Shown here: positions 1-13,171 of the stretch, one piece after another
Layout of the letters: every line of letters begins with the position of its first letter
Position numbering within the stretch: the first letter of the stretch is position 1
From: Palaemon carinicauda
Lineage: Eukaryota > Arthropoda > Malacostraca > Decapoda > Palaemonidae
Length of the DNA stretch: 64,000 bases
NCBI RefSeq assembly: GCF_036898095.1
Contig: NC_090768.1
Coordinates: 44,286,772 to 44,350,771 of the forward strand
Direction: 5' to 3'
Position numbers and translations under genes: made by a program
The notes under the pieces: generated by a model
What the model was told of the DNA's origin: nothing
The model's database searches: none
What the model saw: the letters and a program-made list of their open reading frames with translations, nothing else

Positions 1-89
<89 letters not shown>
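1..89. repeat. (AAT)n microsatellite
   Basis: Uninterrupted AAT repeat running into the left edge of the window. It joins directly to the start of a family A retrotransposon tail. Confidence 0.97.
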
Positions 90-90
<1 letters not shown>

Positions 91-228
91 GGAGATATTT
101 ATTTTAATGATGTTACTCTTCTTAAAATATTTTTTTTTAACTTTTTCCTCTCCTCACTTGTCTATTTTCCCTGTTGGAGTCCCTGGGCTTATAGCATCCT
201 GTTTTTCTAACTAGGGTTGTAGCTTAGC

Positions 229-279
<51 letters not shown>

Positions 280-312
280 GATAATGATAATGATAATGAT
301 AATAATAATGAT
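90..312 (+). repeat. Family A non-LTR 3' tail followed by (AAT)n
   Basis: Copy of the commonest interspersed repeat here (called family A in this annotation). It ends with the conserved block 'cttatagcatc...aactagggttgtagctt' at about 185-225 and then runs into AAT repeats (229-312, partly GATAAT). A longer copy at 10,372 shows that the family is the 3' end of a non-LTR retrotransposon. Confidence 0.8.
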
Positions 313-534
313 ACCCAGTGAAAATAGATCGCACGAGACCGACGTTCACGTTATAGACATGTCTGTATGTCCATTTTTCAATGCTTTATGTTTGGTTCGC
401 CCTTGGGAAAGACGTAATTATTCTTATGATCTCCTCTGGCAGTGGATGTTTTCTCGACAAAAGAATCAGTCAAGGATACACTCTGGTAATTCATTTGTTT
501 ATTACCTTTTGATTATGTGTTCCTTTGTATTTTA

Positions 535-578
535 GAGAGTTGCAGAATTCGTCTTATGTAGCTGGTGACTTTTCATAC

Positions 579-660
<82 letters not shown>

Positions 661-830
661 GAAGAAGAAGAAGAAGAAGAAGAAGAAGAAGAAGAAGAAG
701 AAGAAGAAGAAGAAGAAGAAGAAGAAGAAGAAGAAGAAGAAGAAGAAGAAGGTTGAATTCTACGTAGTGTTTTGTAACATAATTATTTTCTAGATGTCCA
801 GAGTCCGTCATATGCTATATATCCTGGGTC

Positions 831-912
<82 letters not shown>

Positions 913-1003
913 TTGAGAGGGCTAAATTTTCTTTAGTAAATGTTTACTCCCATAATTATTTTCTAGATGTGCAGAATGCGCCTTATATATCCTGTGTCTT
1001 TTC

Positions 1004-1051
<48 letters not shown>

Positions 1052-1145
1052 TTTACGTAATGAATGTTTGTCGCATAATTATGACAGCTAGTTATGAAGG
1101 TCGAAAGATGAATGGTGCTATATCCTGAGGCTCCTGCAACTCCAT
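535..1145. repeat. Compound ATT/GAA microsatellite with a repeated spacer
   Basis: ATT tracts at about 581-660, 831-910 and 1006-1049, plus a GAA tract at 661-751, are separated by copies of one spacer that contains 'cataattattttctagatgt' and 'tatatcctg'. The spacer and microsatellite were therefore amplified together as a unit. The GAA tract directly abuts the ATT tract. Confidence 0.85.
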
Positions 1146-1313
1146 TAAAAAAGATTAGCATCAATTATGATTTATAAAGGATCTGCTTCGAATTGCTTAC
1201 ATGACCTTGATGGAGGGATGGTTCTCTTCAATGGGTTTAGAAGATCGAGGTCCATTTCCATATGAAAATAGTTATCCCTTCTTGAAAGATTAGAAAATGA
1301 TAAAATAATGAAT

Positions 1314-1571
1314 ATGGCAGGCGTAGTAAAGATTACAGAGGTGATAGGAGTGTCACGACTGAGATGGTGTGGGCACGTGTTAAGGATGGATGATGGGGAG
1401 GGAGTGAGGAGGGCTTGGGAGGAACCTGTAAAGGGGAGAAGATCAAGAGGGAGGCAGAGAATTAGATGGTGAGATAAGGTGAAGGAGGATATGGAGAGAA
1501 GAGGTTTGGTGGAAGAGGATGCCTTTGATAGAAGGCATTGGAGAGGGCACATCAGGCAACCGACCCCTTAA
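1314..1571 (+). pseudogene. Non-LTR retrotransposon ORF2, C-terminal remnant
   Basis: The plus-strand frame reads a peptide containing LRWCGHVLRMDDGEGVRRAW, then VKEDMERRGLVEEDAFDRR and RQPTP before a TAA at 1569. This matches the C-terminal tail that follows the reverse transcriptase domain in many arthropod non-LTR elements (family knowledge). A single in-frame TGA inside the remnant probably comes from a CGA arginine codon. No upstream RT domain is present, so this is a 5'-truncated dead copy. Its last 40 or so codons are tandemly repeated just downstream. Confidence 0.75.
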
Positions 1572-1857
1572 TGTTGGGATAAAGGTGGGGAAGAAGAAGA
1601 TGAGGTGAAGGATGATATGGAGAGAAGAGCTTTGGTGGAAGAGGATGCCTTTGATGGAAGGCATTGGAGAGGGCGCATCAGGCAACCGACCCCTTAATGT
1701 AGGGATAACGGTGGGGAAGAAAAAGATAAGGTGAAGGATGACATGGAGAGAAGAGTTTTGATGGAAGAGGATGCCTTTGATAGAAGGCATTGGAGAAGAC
1801 GCATCAGGCAACCGACCCCTTAATGTAGGGACAAAGGTGGGGAAGAAGAAGAAGTGA
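1474..1857 (+). repeat. 126-bp tandem repeat of a non-LTR C-terminus, 3 copies
   Basis: Three copies of a 126-bp unit. The shared block 'atggagagaaga' falls near 1491, 1617 and 1743. Each unit carries the last codons of the retrotransposon ORF, its stop and a short 3' sequence ending in GAAGAAGA. The period is a multiple of three, so the frame is kept although each copy ends in its own stop. Confidence 0.9.
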
Positions 1858-2091
1858 TGCCTGTTTCAAAAGAACTGTCTCTCTCAAAGGAGATTGAGAA
1901 CTGCTAAGATGAAAAAGCCAAAATTCACTTGGTGAAACTTCAACCGATTAAGTTATCAGTTACAGATACTTCGTTGAATTATTTTTATTATTATTAATAT
2001 TATTATTATTATTATTATCTCAACGGAATACGATACGTGAGTCTCTAAAGACCTAAGAATGTATACGAGAAACTAATTTTGTAGATCCTGC
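1858..2091. other. Unassigned sequence with a short ATT tract
   Basis: AT-rich DNA with an imperfect ATT run at about 1980-2020. No gene was seen. Confidence 0.5.
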
Positions 2092-2372
2092 AGTACCATG
2101 GTCTTCCACTGTCTTGGGTTAGAGTTCTCTTGCTTGAGGTCAAACTCAGGCACACTATTATATCAAATTTCTCTTCCTGTTTTTTTTTCAAATTATTTAT
2201 AGTTTATATAGAAAATATTTATTTAATGTTGTTACTGTTTTTAAAATATTTAATTTTTCCTTGTTTCCTTTCCTTACTGGGCTGTTTTCCCTGTTAGGGC
2301 CCTGGGCTTATAGCATCTTGCTTTTCTAACTAGGGTTGTAGCTTAGCAATTGAAAATAATAATAATAATAAT
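2092..2372 (+). repeat. Family A tail plus (AAT)n
   Basis: Starts with the family block 'ccatggtcttccactgtc', continues through 'tagggccctgggcttatag' and ends in a short AAT tract at 2355-2372. Same family as 4,592-5,335 and 10,372-10,815. Confidence 0.85.
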
Positions 2373-2582
2373 ACGTAGGGTTTCCTTGCGTGAAATGACC
2401 GGGAAAACAGTCCTTAACGTGAAGTAAATAGCTTTGTGTTTACGCCAGTTTTGTGGTTTTTCGCTAATTTTGTGGATATGGTTCCTGGAGGCCGATCGAC
2501 TTACGTGGAATAACGAGTAAAAAGAAAGTTATCATAATGTTATTGTCAGTTTTACATATGTCAACGACAAATCATCGATATT

Positions 2583-2585
<3 letters not shown>

Positions 2586-2650
<65 letters not shown>
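2586..2650. repeat. Poly-T tract of about 65 nt
   Basis: Uninterrupted T run. It could be the reversed poly(A) tail of an inserted retroelement, but no element was recognised next to it. Confidence 0.95.
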
Positions 2651-2788
2651 CAGGGATTATGTCAGTTTCCTGATTTAAGCTTAAATATTTATAAGATTAT
2701 CCTAATGTTTATTTAATTTCATGGTGATCCTTTTCACCAAATTTCAGTAACTAGTGTCGGCTAAATATGTAGATATACACAGACACAC

Positions 2789-2789
2789 A

Positions 2790-2854
<65 letters not shown>
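2789..2854. repeat. (ATT)n microsatellite
   Basis: About 21 ATT units following a short CA-rich stretch. Confidence 0.95.
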
Positions 2855-2855
<1 letters not shown>

Positions 2856-3068
2856 GTACACACACAGATTCAACCCTTTCCACCCATCCTCCTTTCCTAT
2901 TTACAACCCAGCAATTTGGGCAATTTGTGGGAGATTGTGGTTTCCGAGTGTACCTATCGGGGTAACCCTCTTTCCCTTGGGTATGACTACTCGCTCTCCC
3001 ACCTACTCGAAGGACGTGGAGAGACCAGGTAGTCCTGCGTTTGGGAATGTCACTCAGCGTGACATGGA

Positions 3069-4308
<1,240 letters not shown>

Positions 4309-4445
4309 CATCAATACTAGCTAAATTTTATTCATCGAATCTTAGCTACTTTGGAATATTTAAACACATTTATGGTAAATGGTGCTAATTATACTTTGGG
4401 TCCTTCTAGCGGAGTGTTATGCAAATTTTTATTCATCCAATCTTA
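4309..4445 (+). repeat. Family D interspersed repeat, copy 1
   Basis: Similar to 8,637-8,760. Both contain 'tggaatatt', then 'aaatggtgc', then 'ggtgttatgcaaattt' or a close variant. Function unknown. Confidence 0.65.
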
Positions 4446-4591
4446 GCCAGTCGTATCGATTTAATTTTGAAATCAAATATAATTTTTTTATTATCTTAAT
4501 TTTGTCCAGTTAAGTTAGCATTTTGCTTCATTGTTGTTAATACAATATATTATAAAAATTAAATATTGTTTTCTCCTCTTGTGTGTGTGTA

Positions 4592-5154
4592 AAATGTCAT
4601 CCAAATTACTGGTCAGACAGTCCTACGTTGGGTCGTTCTCTCTGGTTACGGTTCATTTTCCCTTTGCCTACACACACTGAATAGTCTGGCCTATTCTATA
4701 CATATTCTCCTCGGTCCTCATACACCGGACAACACAGATTACCAAACAATTCTTCTTCACTCAAGAGGCTACTGCACTGTAATTGTTCAGTGGCCACTTT
4801 CCTCTTGGTAAGGGTAGAAGAGACTCTTTAGCTATTGCAACCAGCTCCTCTAGGAGTAGGACACTCCAAAATTAAACCATTGTTCTCTAGTCTTGGGTAG
4901 TGCCATAACCTCTGTACCATGGCCTTCCACTGTCTTGGGTTAGAGTTGTCTTGCTTGAGGGTACACTCGGGCACACTATTCTATCTTATTTCTCTTCCTC
5001 TTTTGTTAAAGTTTTTATATTTTTATAGGAGATATTTATTTCAATGTTGTTACTCTTCTTAAAATATTTAATTTCCCTTTTTTCCTTTCCTCACTGGGCT
5101 ATTTTCCCTGTTGGAGCCCCTGAGCTTATAGCATCCTGCTTTTCCAACTAGGGT
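4592..5154 (+). repeat. Family A, longest untranslated copy
   Basis: About 560 bp ending in the usual 'gggcttatagcatcctgctt' block and 'aactagggttgt'. Shorter family A copies match only its right-hand part, as expected for 5'-truncated retrotransposition. A second tail of a related subfamily follows directly. Confidence 0.75.
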
Positions 5155-5335
5155 TGTTATATAGGACATATCTGTTTTGACGTTGTTACTGCTTTTAGAA
5201 TGATATATTGTTAATTTATTCACATCATTTATTTATTTCCTTATTTTCTTTCCTCATTGGGCTATTTTTCCCTGTTGGAGCCCTTGGGCTTATAGCATCT
5301 TGCTTTTCCAACTAGGGTTGTAGCTTGGCTAGTAA
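5155..5335 (+). repeat. Family A subfamily tail
   Basis: Begins 'ataggacatatctgttttga' and ends 'aactagggttgtagcttggc'. It matches the tail at 10,540-10,755 more closely than the copy immediately upstream, so two subfamilies lie side by side. Confidence 0.75.
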
Positions 5336-5340
5336 TAATG

Positions 5341-5390
<50 letters not shown>

Positions 5391-5411
5391 TAGCAAGTAA
5401 TAATAATAATA

Positions 5412-5456
<45 letters not shown>

Positions 5457-5493
5457 TAATAATAATAATTAGCAAGTAATAATAATAATAATA

Positions 5494-5535
<42 letters not shown>
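5336..5535. repeat. (AAT)n/(ATT)n alternating blocks
   Basis: AAT blocks are followed by ATT blocks twice, separated by 'ttagcaagt'. The arrangement is self-complementary and could fold into long hairpins. Confidence 0.93.
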
Positions 5536-5536
<1 letters not shown>

Positions 5537-6005
5537 TAAGAACGTCAGTCTTACAATTATATTACTTATAAGAAAAATTATTCTCTAAAATGACACTTTT
5601 TTTATAAACGTTCAACGAGCATATGACATTCTAACCTGACATTTTAGTTTCAAGGATTTTTCCATTCTAATAGAAATCCATTTCCTTTCGTAAACATTTA
5701 TGCGGCGAAGTAACGGAATCAACATGTCATAAAAATCTGCCTTTAATTTCGAAACTTTCCTCCAGGTTAGAAGTAATTCACAGTTGTTTCTTGTTCAGTC
5801 ATTACTTAATCTACTGAACATACGTCCATTCACTTACCTATTTGTCTGTTCAGTTCTTTGTTCGTTCGTATGTTGCTTAGAGGCACTAGTCTCCGTTACT
5901 CCATTCATCTTTGGTTGATATAATTGATGTTTTTTTTTTTGTTTGTGGTGAAGATAACATTACTGTCGACCGACGTTTCCTGTACAGGAAGACTATCACA
6001 GCTGA

Positions 6006-6008
<3 letters not shown>
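5536..6008. other. No gene recognised
   Basis: Unique-looking AT-rich sequence with no supported coding frame. Confidence 0.5.

Positions 6009-6071
<63 letters not shown>
6009..6071. repeat. (GA)n microsatellite
   Basis: About 31 GA units. Confidence 0.97.
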
Positions 6072-6862
<791 letters not shown>

Positions 6863-6971
6863 TTTACAGTATGTCTGTACAGCCTCTGATAACTGGTGTA
6901 TGCAAACTACGTCCCGAAACCGCAAATTAGCCACAGGCGAAACCCGGAACTGATGGAAAATTTAAGTCTTA

Positions 6972-7440
6972 TTTTCTATTTTAGTGATACAGTAGGCCTA
7001 TGCCTTTGGAAATAGGCTAATGTTTTCTAATTACTGATAATTGTACTAGGCCTAATCTTAATTTTATAATTTCTTACATCATTATCAATAATATTTGAAG
7101 TAGGATTTGTTATCTATTTTAGTGATATGGTAGGCCTATGCTTTTAGAAATAGGCTAATGTTTTGCTACTGATATTTGTACTAGGCCTAATCTTAATTTT
7201 ATAATTTCCTTCATCATTATCAATAGCATTTGAAGTAGGATTCGTTATCTATTTTAGTGATACGGTAGGCCTATGCTTTTATGAATATTTGAAGTAGGGT
7301 TTGTTATCTATTTTAGTGATATGGTAGGCCTATGCTTTTATAAATAGGCTAATGTTTTGCTAATTACCGATAATTGCATTAGGCCTAGTCTTAATTTTAT
7401 AATTTCCTTCATCATTATCAATAGTATTTGAAGTAGGATG
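6972..7440. repeat. About 137-bp tandem repeat, 3.4 copies
   Basis: The block 'tctattttagtgat' recurs at 6975, 7113, 7248 and 7307. Spacings of 138 and 135 bp give the period, and the 59-bp spacing marks an internal deletion in one unit. Units contain 'gtaggcctatgc' and 'taggcctaatctt'. Confidence 0.92.
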
Positions 7441-8072
7441 TATGATTAATTATATATGTTTCATCATATTTATTTCTATGACCTATCTATTTTTGGTGTT
7501 GACACCTCTTGTCTATCAACAAGTTCATCCCGTATTAACAATAACTTACGTCACATTGGAGTCTTTTGTAGGTCATCCTTTGGATGTTCCATCAAAACAG
7601 CTTATGCTTGCTCTAGTTTAAGGGATTTTCCTCTTTCTTTCTTTCCTGATATTTCATAACTAATAACAATTTCATAACATAAATGCAAGCAGATTAATAT
7701 ATAAAAACAGGAACTTATAAATTCAATATACAAGTTATGAGAAGAATATTTTCATATAGATATATAATTATGTATTTTTTACTCATCTTAGATGTATATT
7801 ATGTAATATACCACCATTATCCAATAGGCCTATAAATGAAGATTGATATTTTAAGCCTAAACAGAAGACTGATATCTTTATTTTTTTCATTTTGGTTTTG
7901 AAATTAGAGAAGAAAATGTCTTGCTTTAAGAAGCATGCATAGAAATTATACATCGAATTCATTGTAAAGTGAAAGCTATGCATAAAAGGGAAGCCTGTTT
8001 GATATCTAGGTCACCTGAGATGCTGTTATTTAAGTACATTATGTTTATGAAACTCTTTACTTGCTATCTCGG

Positions 8073-8075
<3 letters not shown>
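7441..8075. other. No gene recognised
   Basis: AT-rich sequence. Short open frames on both strands have no recognisable motif. Confidence 0.5.
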
Positions 8076-8077
<2 letters not shown>

Positions 8078-8153
<76 letters not shown>

Positions 8154-8412
8154 ATGCTAAGCTACACCCCTATTTGGAAAAGCAGAATGCTATATATAAG
8201 CCCAGGGGTCCAGCAGGGAAAATAGCCTAGTGAGGAAAGGAAACAAGGAAAAATAAAATATTTTAAGAACAGTAACAACATTAGAATAAATATTTTCTAT
8301 ATAAACAATAAAAACTTTAACAAAACAAGAGGAAGAGAAACCAGGTAGAACAGTGTGCCCGAGTGTACCCTCAAGCAAGAGAACTCTAAACTAAGACAGT
8401 GGAAGACTGTAT
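8078..8412 (-). repeat. (ATT)n plus family A copy, reverse orientation
   Basis: An ATT tract (8078-8151) is followed by the reverse complement of family A: 'aaaagcagaatgct', then 'gaggaaaggaaa', then 'gtgtaccctcaagcaagaga'. The microsatellite therefore sits at the 3' end of the element, as in the plus-strand copies. Confidence 0.85.
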
Positions 8413-8507
8413 CCCGTCAAGAAGACTCTGTTCAGATGTAACAGACTAGAATTGTTATATTTTGTCTTCGTCGGTAGAGGCAAAGAACATCTATAACGGT
8501 TTTCCCA

Positions 8508-8539
<32 letters not shown>

Positions 8540-8636
8540 CAGCATACTATGTACCGATGGGCTCATCCCCGTTAAAACCGTAAAAAAATCAATGTTTGCT
8601 GAAACTTGAAAGATTCATTGAATGATCAAAAATTAC

Positions 8637-8760
8637 TGTATCATAAAATCAAGAGGAGATAGATACTTGTGGAATATTCAAACTCATTTATGATAAATGG
8701 TGCCAATTATACTTGGGTTCCTTCTACCGGGGTGTTATGCAAATTTGTATTCACTGGACC
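8637..8760 (+). repeat. Family D interspersed repeat, copy 2
   Basis: Matches 4,309-4,445. An A-tract at 8512-8537 lies shortly upstream. Confidence 0.65.
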
Positions 8761-9589
8761 CCGATAAAGAGGACTTCTTGCTTATATTCTCTTTGTTTCA
8801 GATTGGGATTTATCTAGTTGTTTTCCATATAAATAATCACTTGAGAGATTAATTTGTATAAAAATTAATTATAAATCAAATGATATATACACCGTATACC
8901 GAAAAGTATAATTAAACCACCTACGTATTTACTCTGTGACGTATATGACAATAACAGTTGCAAGCTGTTGACAATATATCGTCATTTTAAGAACAGGATT
9001 AAATATTTAAGGTGTGTTCCTTAGGGAAATATCAGGATAGGTGAAAGTATTATGTTAATTACTCTTAATTTTGCGATAATTAAACACCTTTTATAGACGA
9101 AGTGAAACAACGTAAGAGTGGTCTGGCTAAGACAGATTTAGAAACTTTAGATGCGTGACTGGGATCAACGTGATTTGCTCAAGACCAGCCCTGTATACTT
9201 ATATAATATGCCATCCAGTATATCTAACATGGCAAGGGGGTCTGCCCCTCTCTTTTATTCTTCTTCCTTACTTCCATTTTTCCCTTTATCCTTATTCTTT
9301 CCCATCCCGAGCACATGCCCTCGGGCTATAAACTGGATTGTATCCAGGGGTAGGCCTACTCTTCCTTTCCCCATATTCCTCACTTCCATATCCTTATCAT
9401 TATGCTTTTGCCATCCTGCAACTGTATACTGTACTGTGTAATACGTGGATAAGAGGTAGCAGTACAGTGGGCTCTGTAACATAAGCAACGAGGATAATAA
9501 CAAGTTAAGACATCATCAAGATACAAAATGAAAAAAAATAGAAAGGTTTATTTACGGGTGATGTAGAAAAATGACACCTCTATCTGTTG
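8761..9589. other. No gene recognised
   Basis: No motif-bearing frame. The open frames near 9151-9441 lack any recognisable domain. Confidence 0.45.
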
Positions 9590-9681
9590 GAAAACTTAAC
9601 AGTTTATGGCTTGGATAAGTTACACAGACTCTATCAGATAATAATATATGTTAACTTTACAAAGATCGCTTAGGTATGCCC

Positions 9682-10127
9682 AAAATTGTTCTCTAATCTT
9701 GGGTAGTGCCTTACCCTCTGTGCCATGGTTTTCCTCTATCTTGGGGTAGAGTTCTCTTGCTTGAGGGTAAACTAGGGCACCCTATTTTATCGTATTTCTC
9801 TTTCTCTTGTTTTTAAGGTTTTATAGTTTATATATGAAATGTTTATTCACTTTAATGTTGTTACTGTTCTCAAAATATTTTATATTGTTCATAACTTCTT
9901 ATGTAGTTTATTTATTTCCTTATTTCCTTTCCTCACTGGGCTATTTCCCCTTATATTATTGATATTATTACTAGCTAAGTTACAACCCTAGATGGAAAAG
10001 CAAGATGCTGTAAGCCCAAGGGCTCCAACAGGGAAAAATAGCCCAGTGAGGAAAGGAAATAAGGAAATAGGCCTACGTAAAGCCTTTGGGCTTATAGCAT
10101 GCTGTTTTCTAAGGTTGTAGCATAGCA

Positions 10128-10174
<47 letters not shown>

Positions 10175-10197
10175 TAATAATAATAATAATAATAATA
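9682..10197 (+). repeat. Family A copy with a nested reverse copy
   Basis: The plus-oriented copy (9682-9953) is interrupted at about 9954-10,077 by a minus-oriented family A tail with its own ATT start. It resumes at 10,078 with 'cctttgggcttatagcatgc' and ends in (AAT)n at 10,130-10,197. One copy has inserted into another. Confidence 0.75.
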
Positions 10198-10371
10198 TGG
10201 TCAAAGTCTGTAGATTTAAATTTTAGTGAGAGCCACACCATATTTTAGGTATTGGATAACTTAAACAGATTCTAGCAGATAATGATATATGTTAACTTTA
10301 CAAATATCACATTGGTATATCCAAGGTCTACATATTAGATCTTATATGACAGCCATGGAAATTTTTAGAGC

Positions 10372-10539
10372 TCCATCATGAGGCTCAATACTACACAGTA
10401 TTCTAGAAGTTTTATTCCAGCTGCGACTAAGTTGTGGAATGATCTTCCTAATTGGGTTGTTGAATCAGTAGAACTTCAAAAGTTCAAAGTTGCAGCAAAT
10501 GTTTTTATTTTGACCAGGCTGACACGAGTCTTTTTATAG
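10372..10539 (+). pseudogene. Family A retrotransposon, ORF2 C-terminal remnant
   Basis: A plus-strand frame of 55 codons ending in TAG at 10,537 contains RSFIPAATKLWNDLPN followed by VVESVELQKFKVAAN. This RSFxPxxxxLWNxLP pattern is typical of the extreme C-terminus of non-LTR retrotransposon ORF2 proteins, after the reverse transcriptase. The frame runs straight into the family A 3' tail and its (AAT)n, which identifies family A as the 3' end of a non-LTR element. No RT core is present. A reverse-strand copy of the same coding end lies at 47,625-47,755. Confidence 0.8.
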
Positions 10540-10752
10540 TTTATATATGATATATCTGTTTTGACGTTGCTAATAGTTTATATATGACATATCTGTTTTT
10601 GACGTTGTTCCTGTTTTTAGAATGATTTATTGTTAATTTGTTCTCATCATTTATTAATTTCCTTATTTCCTTTCCTCACTGGGCTATTTTTCCCTATTGG
10701 AGCCCTTGGGCTTATAGCATCTTGCTTTTCCAACTAGGGTTGTAGTTGGGCT

Positions 10753-10815
<63 letters not shown>
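10540..10815 (+). repeat. Family A 3' untranslated tail plus (AAT)n
   Basis: Directly follows the ORF2 remnant. Holds two partial copies of 'tatatgacatatctgttttg', then the usual block 'cccttgggcttatagcatct', then AAT repeats to 10,815. Confidence 0.88.
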
Positions 10816-10816
<1 letters not shown>

Positions 10817-11028
10817 TGGCCAAAGTCTATAGATTTTACCATATTTTATGTATTGGGTAACTTACACAGATTCTAGTAGATAATGATATATGTTAATTTT
10901 ACAAATATCACATTGGTATATCCAAGGTCTACATATTAGATCTTATAAAGTAAAGTAAAGTAAGTAAATAAGAGCTTGGTCCATTTATTCAAATGACTTT
11001 ATTATTGAACAATGACCACGGTCAATCT

Positions 11029-11130
11029 GAAATGAACATAAAACATATTTAGAATAAATGATGAACAATGTATATAACTCAAATGAACATAAAACATATT
11101 AAGAATAAATGATGAACAATGTATATAACT
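11029..11130. repeat. 51-bp direct duplication
   Basis: Two almost identical 51-bp units containing 'aatgaacataaaacatatt' and 'gatgaacaatgtatataact'. Confidence 0.93.
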
Positions 11131-11200
11131 CAATGTTTATAACCCTCTAGTAAGTAAGTAAGTATATGACAGCCATAGAATTTTTTAGAGCCATTGTGTA

Positions 11201-11929
11201 GAGCCCCTCATAGTTAGGGATCTATGAGACTTCAAGACGATCGTCGCCTCTTCCAGAGGCGAATCCAAACCTCTATAGACATCACTCACTGCCATTCGTA
11301 CGATAATTATCGTACATGTACGATTATTTTAGGTCCAGTACGATGTACGATACATACGTTAGGTATATACAAATGTGTTTTGAATTAAACAATTATACTA
11401 AAATATCTTGAAATAAGTCAATCATGTAACTCCCTAATTATATTGAAACTGTGTACGATATTTTTGGTTGAAAAAACGACAATTTTAAGGCTCACGTACG
11501 ATAATCCAATCGAAATCATCTGGCAACTGAAGCAGTGATGATTCAGTCATCTATAAATGTCAGGTGTGTTTACATGACTAACTGGATGAGCGAGTGAATA
11601 ACGGAGGTCAGTCAAATATCGATTCATCACATTCCACACTGGGTTAAACTACGCAATAGTTAATGCTTGTGGCTGCTTTGTAGGAAGCCTTGGCTAAAGT
11701 GACTGGTTTGAGGTCGTTTTTAAAGTTGGGTTTTTTAAAACCCGCAGTGAAAGTGAATGGTTTTACCTTTGTTACGACGGGATTTTTAAAACGATTTTGG
11801 TTTTTATATTTGAGCGCGCCAAAGTACTTTAATGGTAATAGACAGTGATCTGTCAGTCCATATTTTTGTATTTTATTGTAGTGTAAACCTAATTATATTT
11901 AACCAATTTTGGATTATGTGAGGTTCTAT
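11201..11929. other. Non-coding; several TCGTACGAT-like motifs
   Basis: No supported gene. 11,297-11,355 and about 11,490-11,505 carry repeated forward and inverted 'cgtacgata' motifs, suggesting a decayed repeat with inverted ends. The stretch at 11,640-11,900 is less repeat-like, but no exon could be supported. Confidence 0.4.
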
Positions 11930-12175
11930 TCTATCTACTTATCTATTGACCAAGGCAATGTAGCCAACATCCAAAAAAGGAACCAAAGGGGGACGGTCCT
12001 TACTTAATTTTGTATTTGAATTGTGGTGTTTTATTCTATCCATTTATGTATTTACTAAGGCACTTCACCATCCCCCAATTTGGGGGGTAGCCAACATAAA
12101 AAAAAAGGAAAAAAAGGGGACTTTACCTGTCTTCCCCCCCCCCCCAGCCTGACAAGGGGTAAAGCCTACCATATT
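11930..12175. repeat. Two diverged copies of an unclassified repeat
   Basis: Blocks resembling 'ttatctattgaccaaggca' and 'tagccaacat' occur at about 11,938-11,998 and 12,045-12,120. The second continues through a C-tract (about 12,135-12,147). Confidence 0.6.
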
Positions 12176-12289
12176 TGAGACGTATCGGAAGACTACCTTA
12201 AGCTAACTTGGTTTTAAGTTTGCTGGAATTAAATGTTATATATACATCTGTAACTAATGTATTTTGGGTCATTAATGATCAAATGGTTA

Positions 12290-12780
12290 AATTGTAGTTA
12301 CGAACGGAACCACTTTTTGAACAGTAAGAATAGTTTTTCCTGTAGTAAATAATACGCTTTCACTGAATTTGACCTTCAGTTCAACAGTAAGTAAACCGAA
12401 AACCCGTTAGGCCGTCTTAGAACGGAGATATGGTTTAGAATTCTGATGTTTTGTTTTTCTCTGCCGTTTGCTCACGTTGCTTGTGGTAAACTAAAAATAT
12501 CAAACTCATGTACTGAAAACTAAAAACATCAAGCTCTTATGTACTGATAAGCGGTACATGCTGAGCTGCGCACGTTAACCCCATTGATTTTTATTTCCCA
12601 GATAATCAAGTTTATATTTGCAGTGAAAATAAGTGTCAATTTCTAAGAAAACGGATATTTTTCTATAGGAAACACCTGTTTTTTAGTAGAAAAGCTTTTT
12701 CATCCGTAATTATAATAAAACCAATCAAATATGCAGGAAAAATGAGATAAATTACAAAAATACAGCTTTGTATTTAGAGA
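12290..12780 (+). repeat. Family C interspersed repeat, copy 1
   Basis: Shares 'tagttacgaac', 'ctttcactgaatttgacctt', 'aagtttatatttgcagtgaa' and 'gtagaaaagctttttc' in order with 57,660-57,905. Part also resembles 20,840-20,960 ('cggtacatg', 'aaccccat'). Confidence 0.7.
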
Positions 12781-13171
12781 GAATTATACGTGTCATTGTA
12801 CAATCATGAGACTAAATTTACATTTTAGGTAGTCATATCAATTGTGGCCAATGTGTGTATTGTACATTTATATCTTTATTGTACAGTTACGTTAAGCTGA
12901 TTAGCATTGAAACATACCCCCACCCCTCAAAACCAGCCAAAGCCTTGTTTCCTTGCTCATTAGAGGCTTTGCCCCCTCATTCCCTCATGCAGCCTAACCA
13001 ATTGGTGAAACTTTACCCGCGCACCTTCGCTAGTAAGCATCAAATTCGCCTATTCCCCCTAACCCATCCTAAGACTCATGTGGGGCTTGAAGTCACATGT
13101 CTCCCTTTTTCTAAACTGGGACAGTAGGAAGCTAGGCTCCTCAGCGTAATACATTAAGCTATATCAGTGCT
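12781..13171. other. No gene recognised
   Basis: One plus-strand open frame (12,855-13,127) has no recognisable motif and is probably chance. Confidence 0.45.

Larger units (their letters stand above)
9590..11200 (+). repeat. Locally triplicated segment
   Basis: A segment containing 'cagataatgatatatgttaa', 'cacattggtatatccaaggt' and 'ctacatattagatcttata' occurs at about 10,200-10,375 and 10,815-10,950 (its last part again near 11,165-11,200). A more diverged start lies at about 9,590-9,680. Each copy is followed by family A or inserted sequence. This looks like local duplication interrupted by retrotransposon insertions. Confidence 0.8.

Noticed and set aside
554..1164. Open frames of poly-Leu, poly-Asn, poly-Tyr and poly-Glu
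   Set aside because: Direct translations of ATT and GAA microsatellites with no flanking coding signal.
12855..13127. Plus-strand 90-codon open frame
   Set aside because: No recognisable domain, no splice context, and the sequence around it is repeat-derived.
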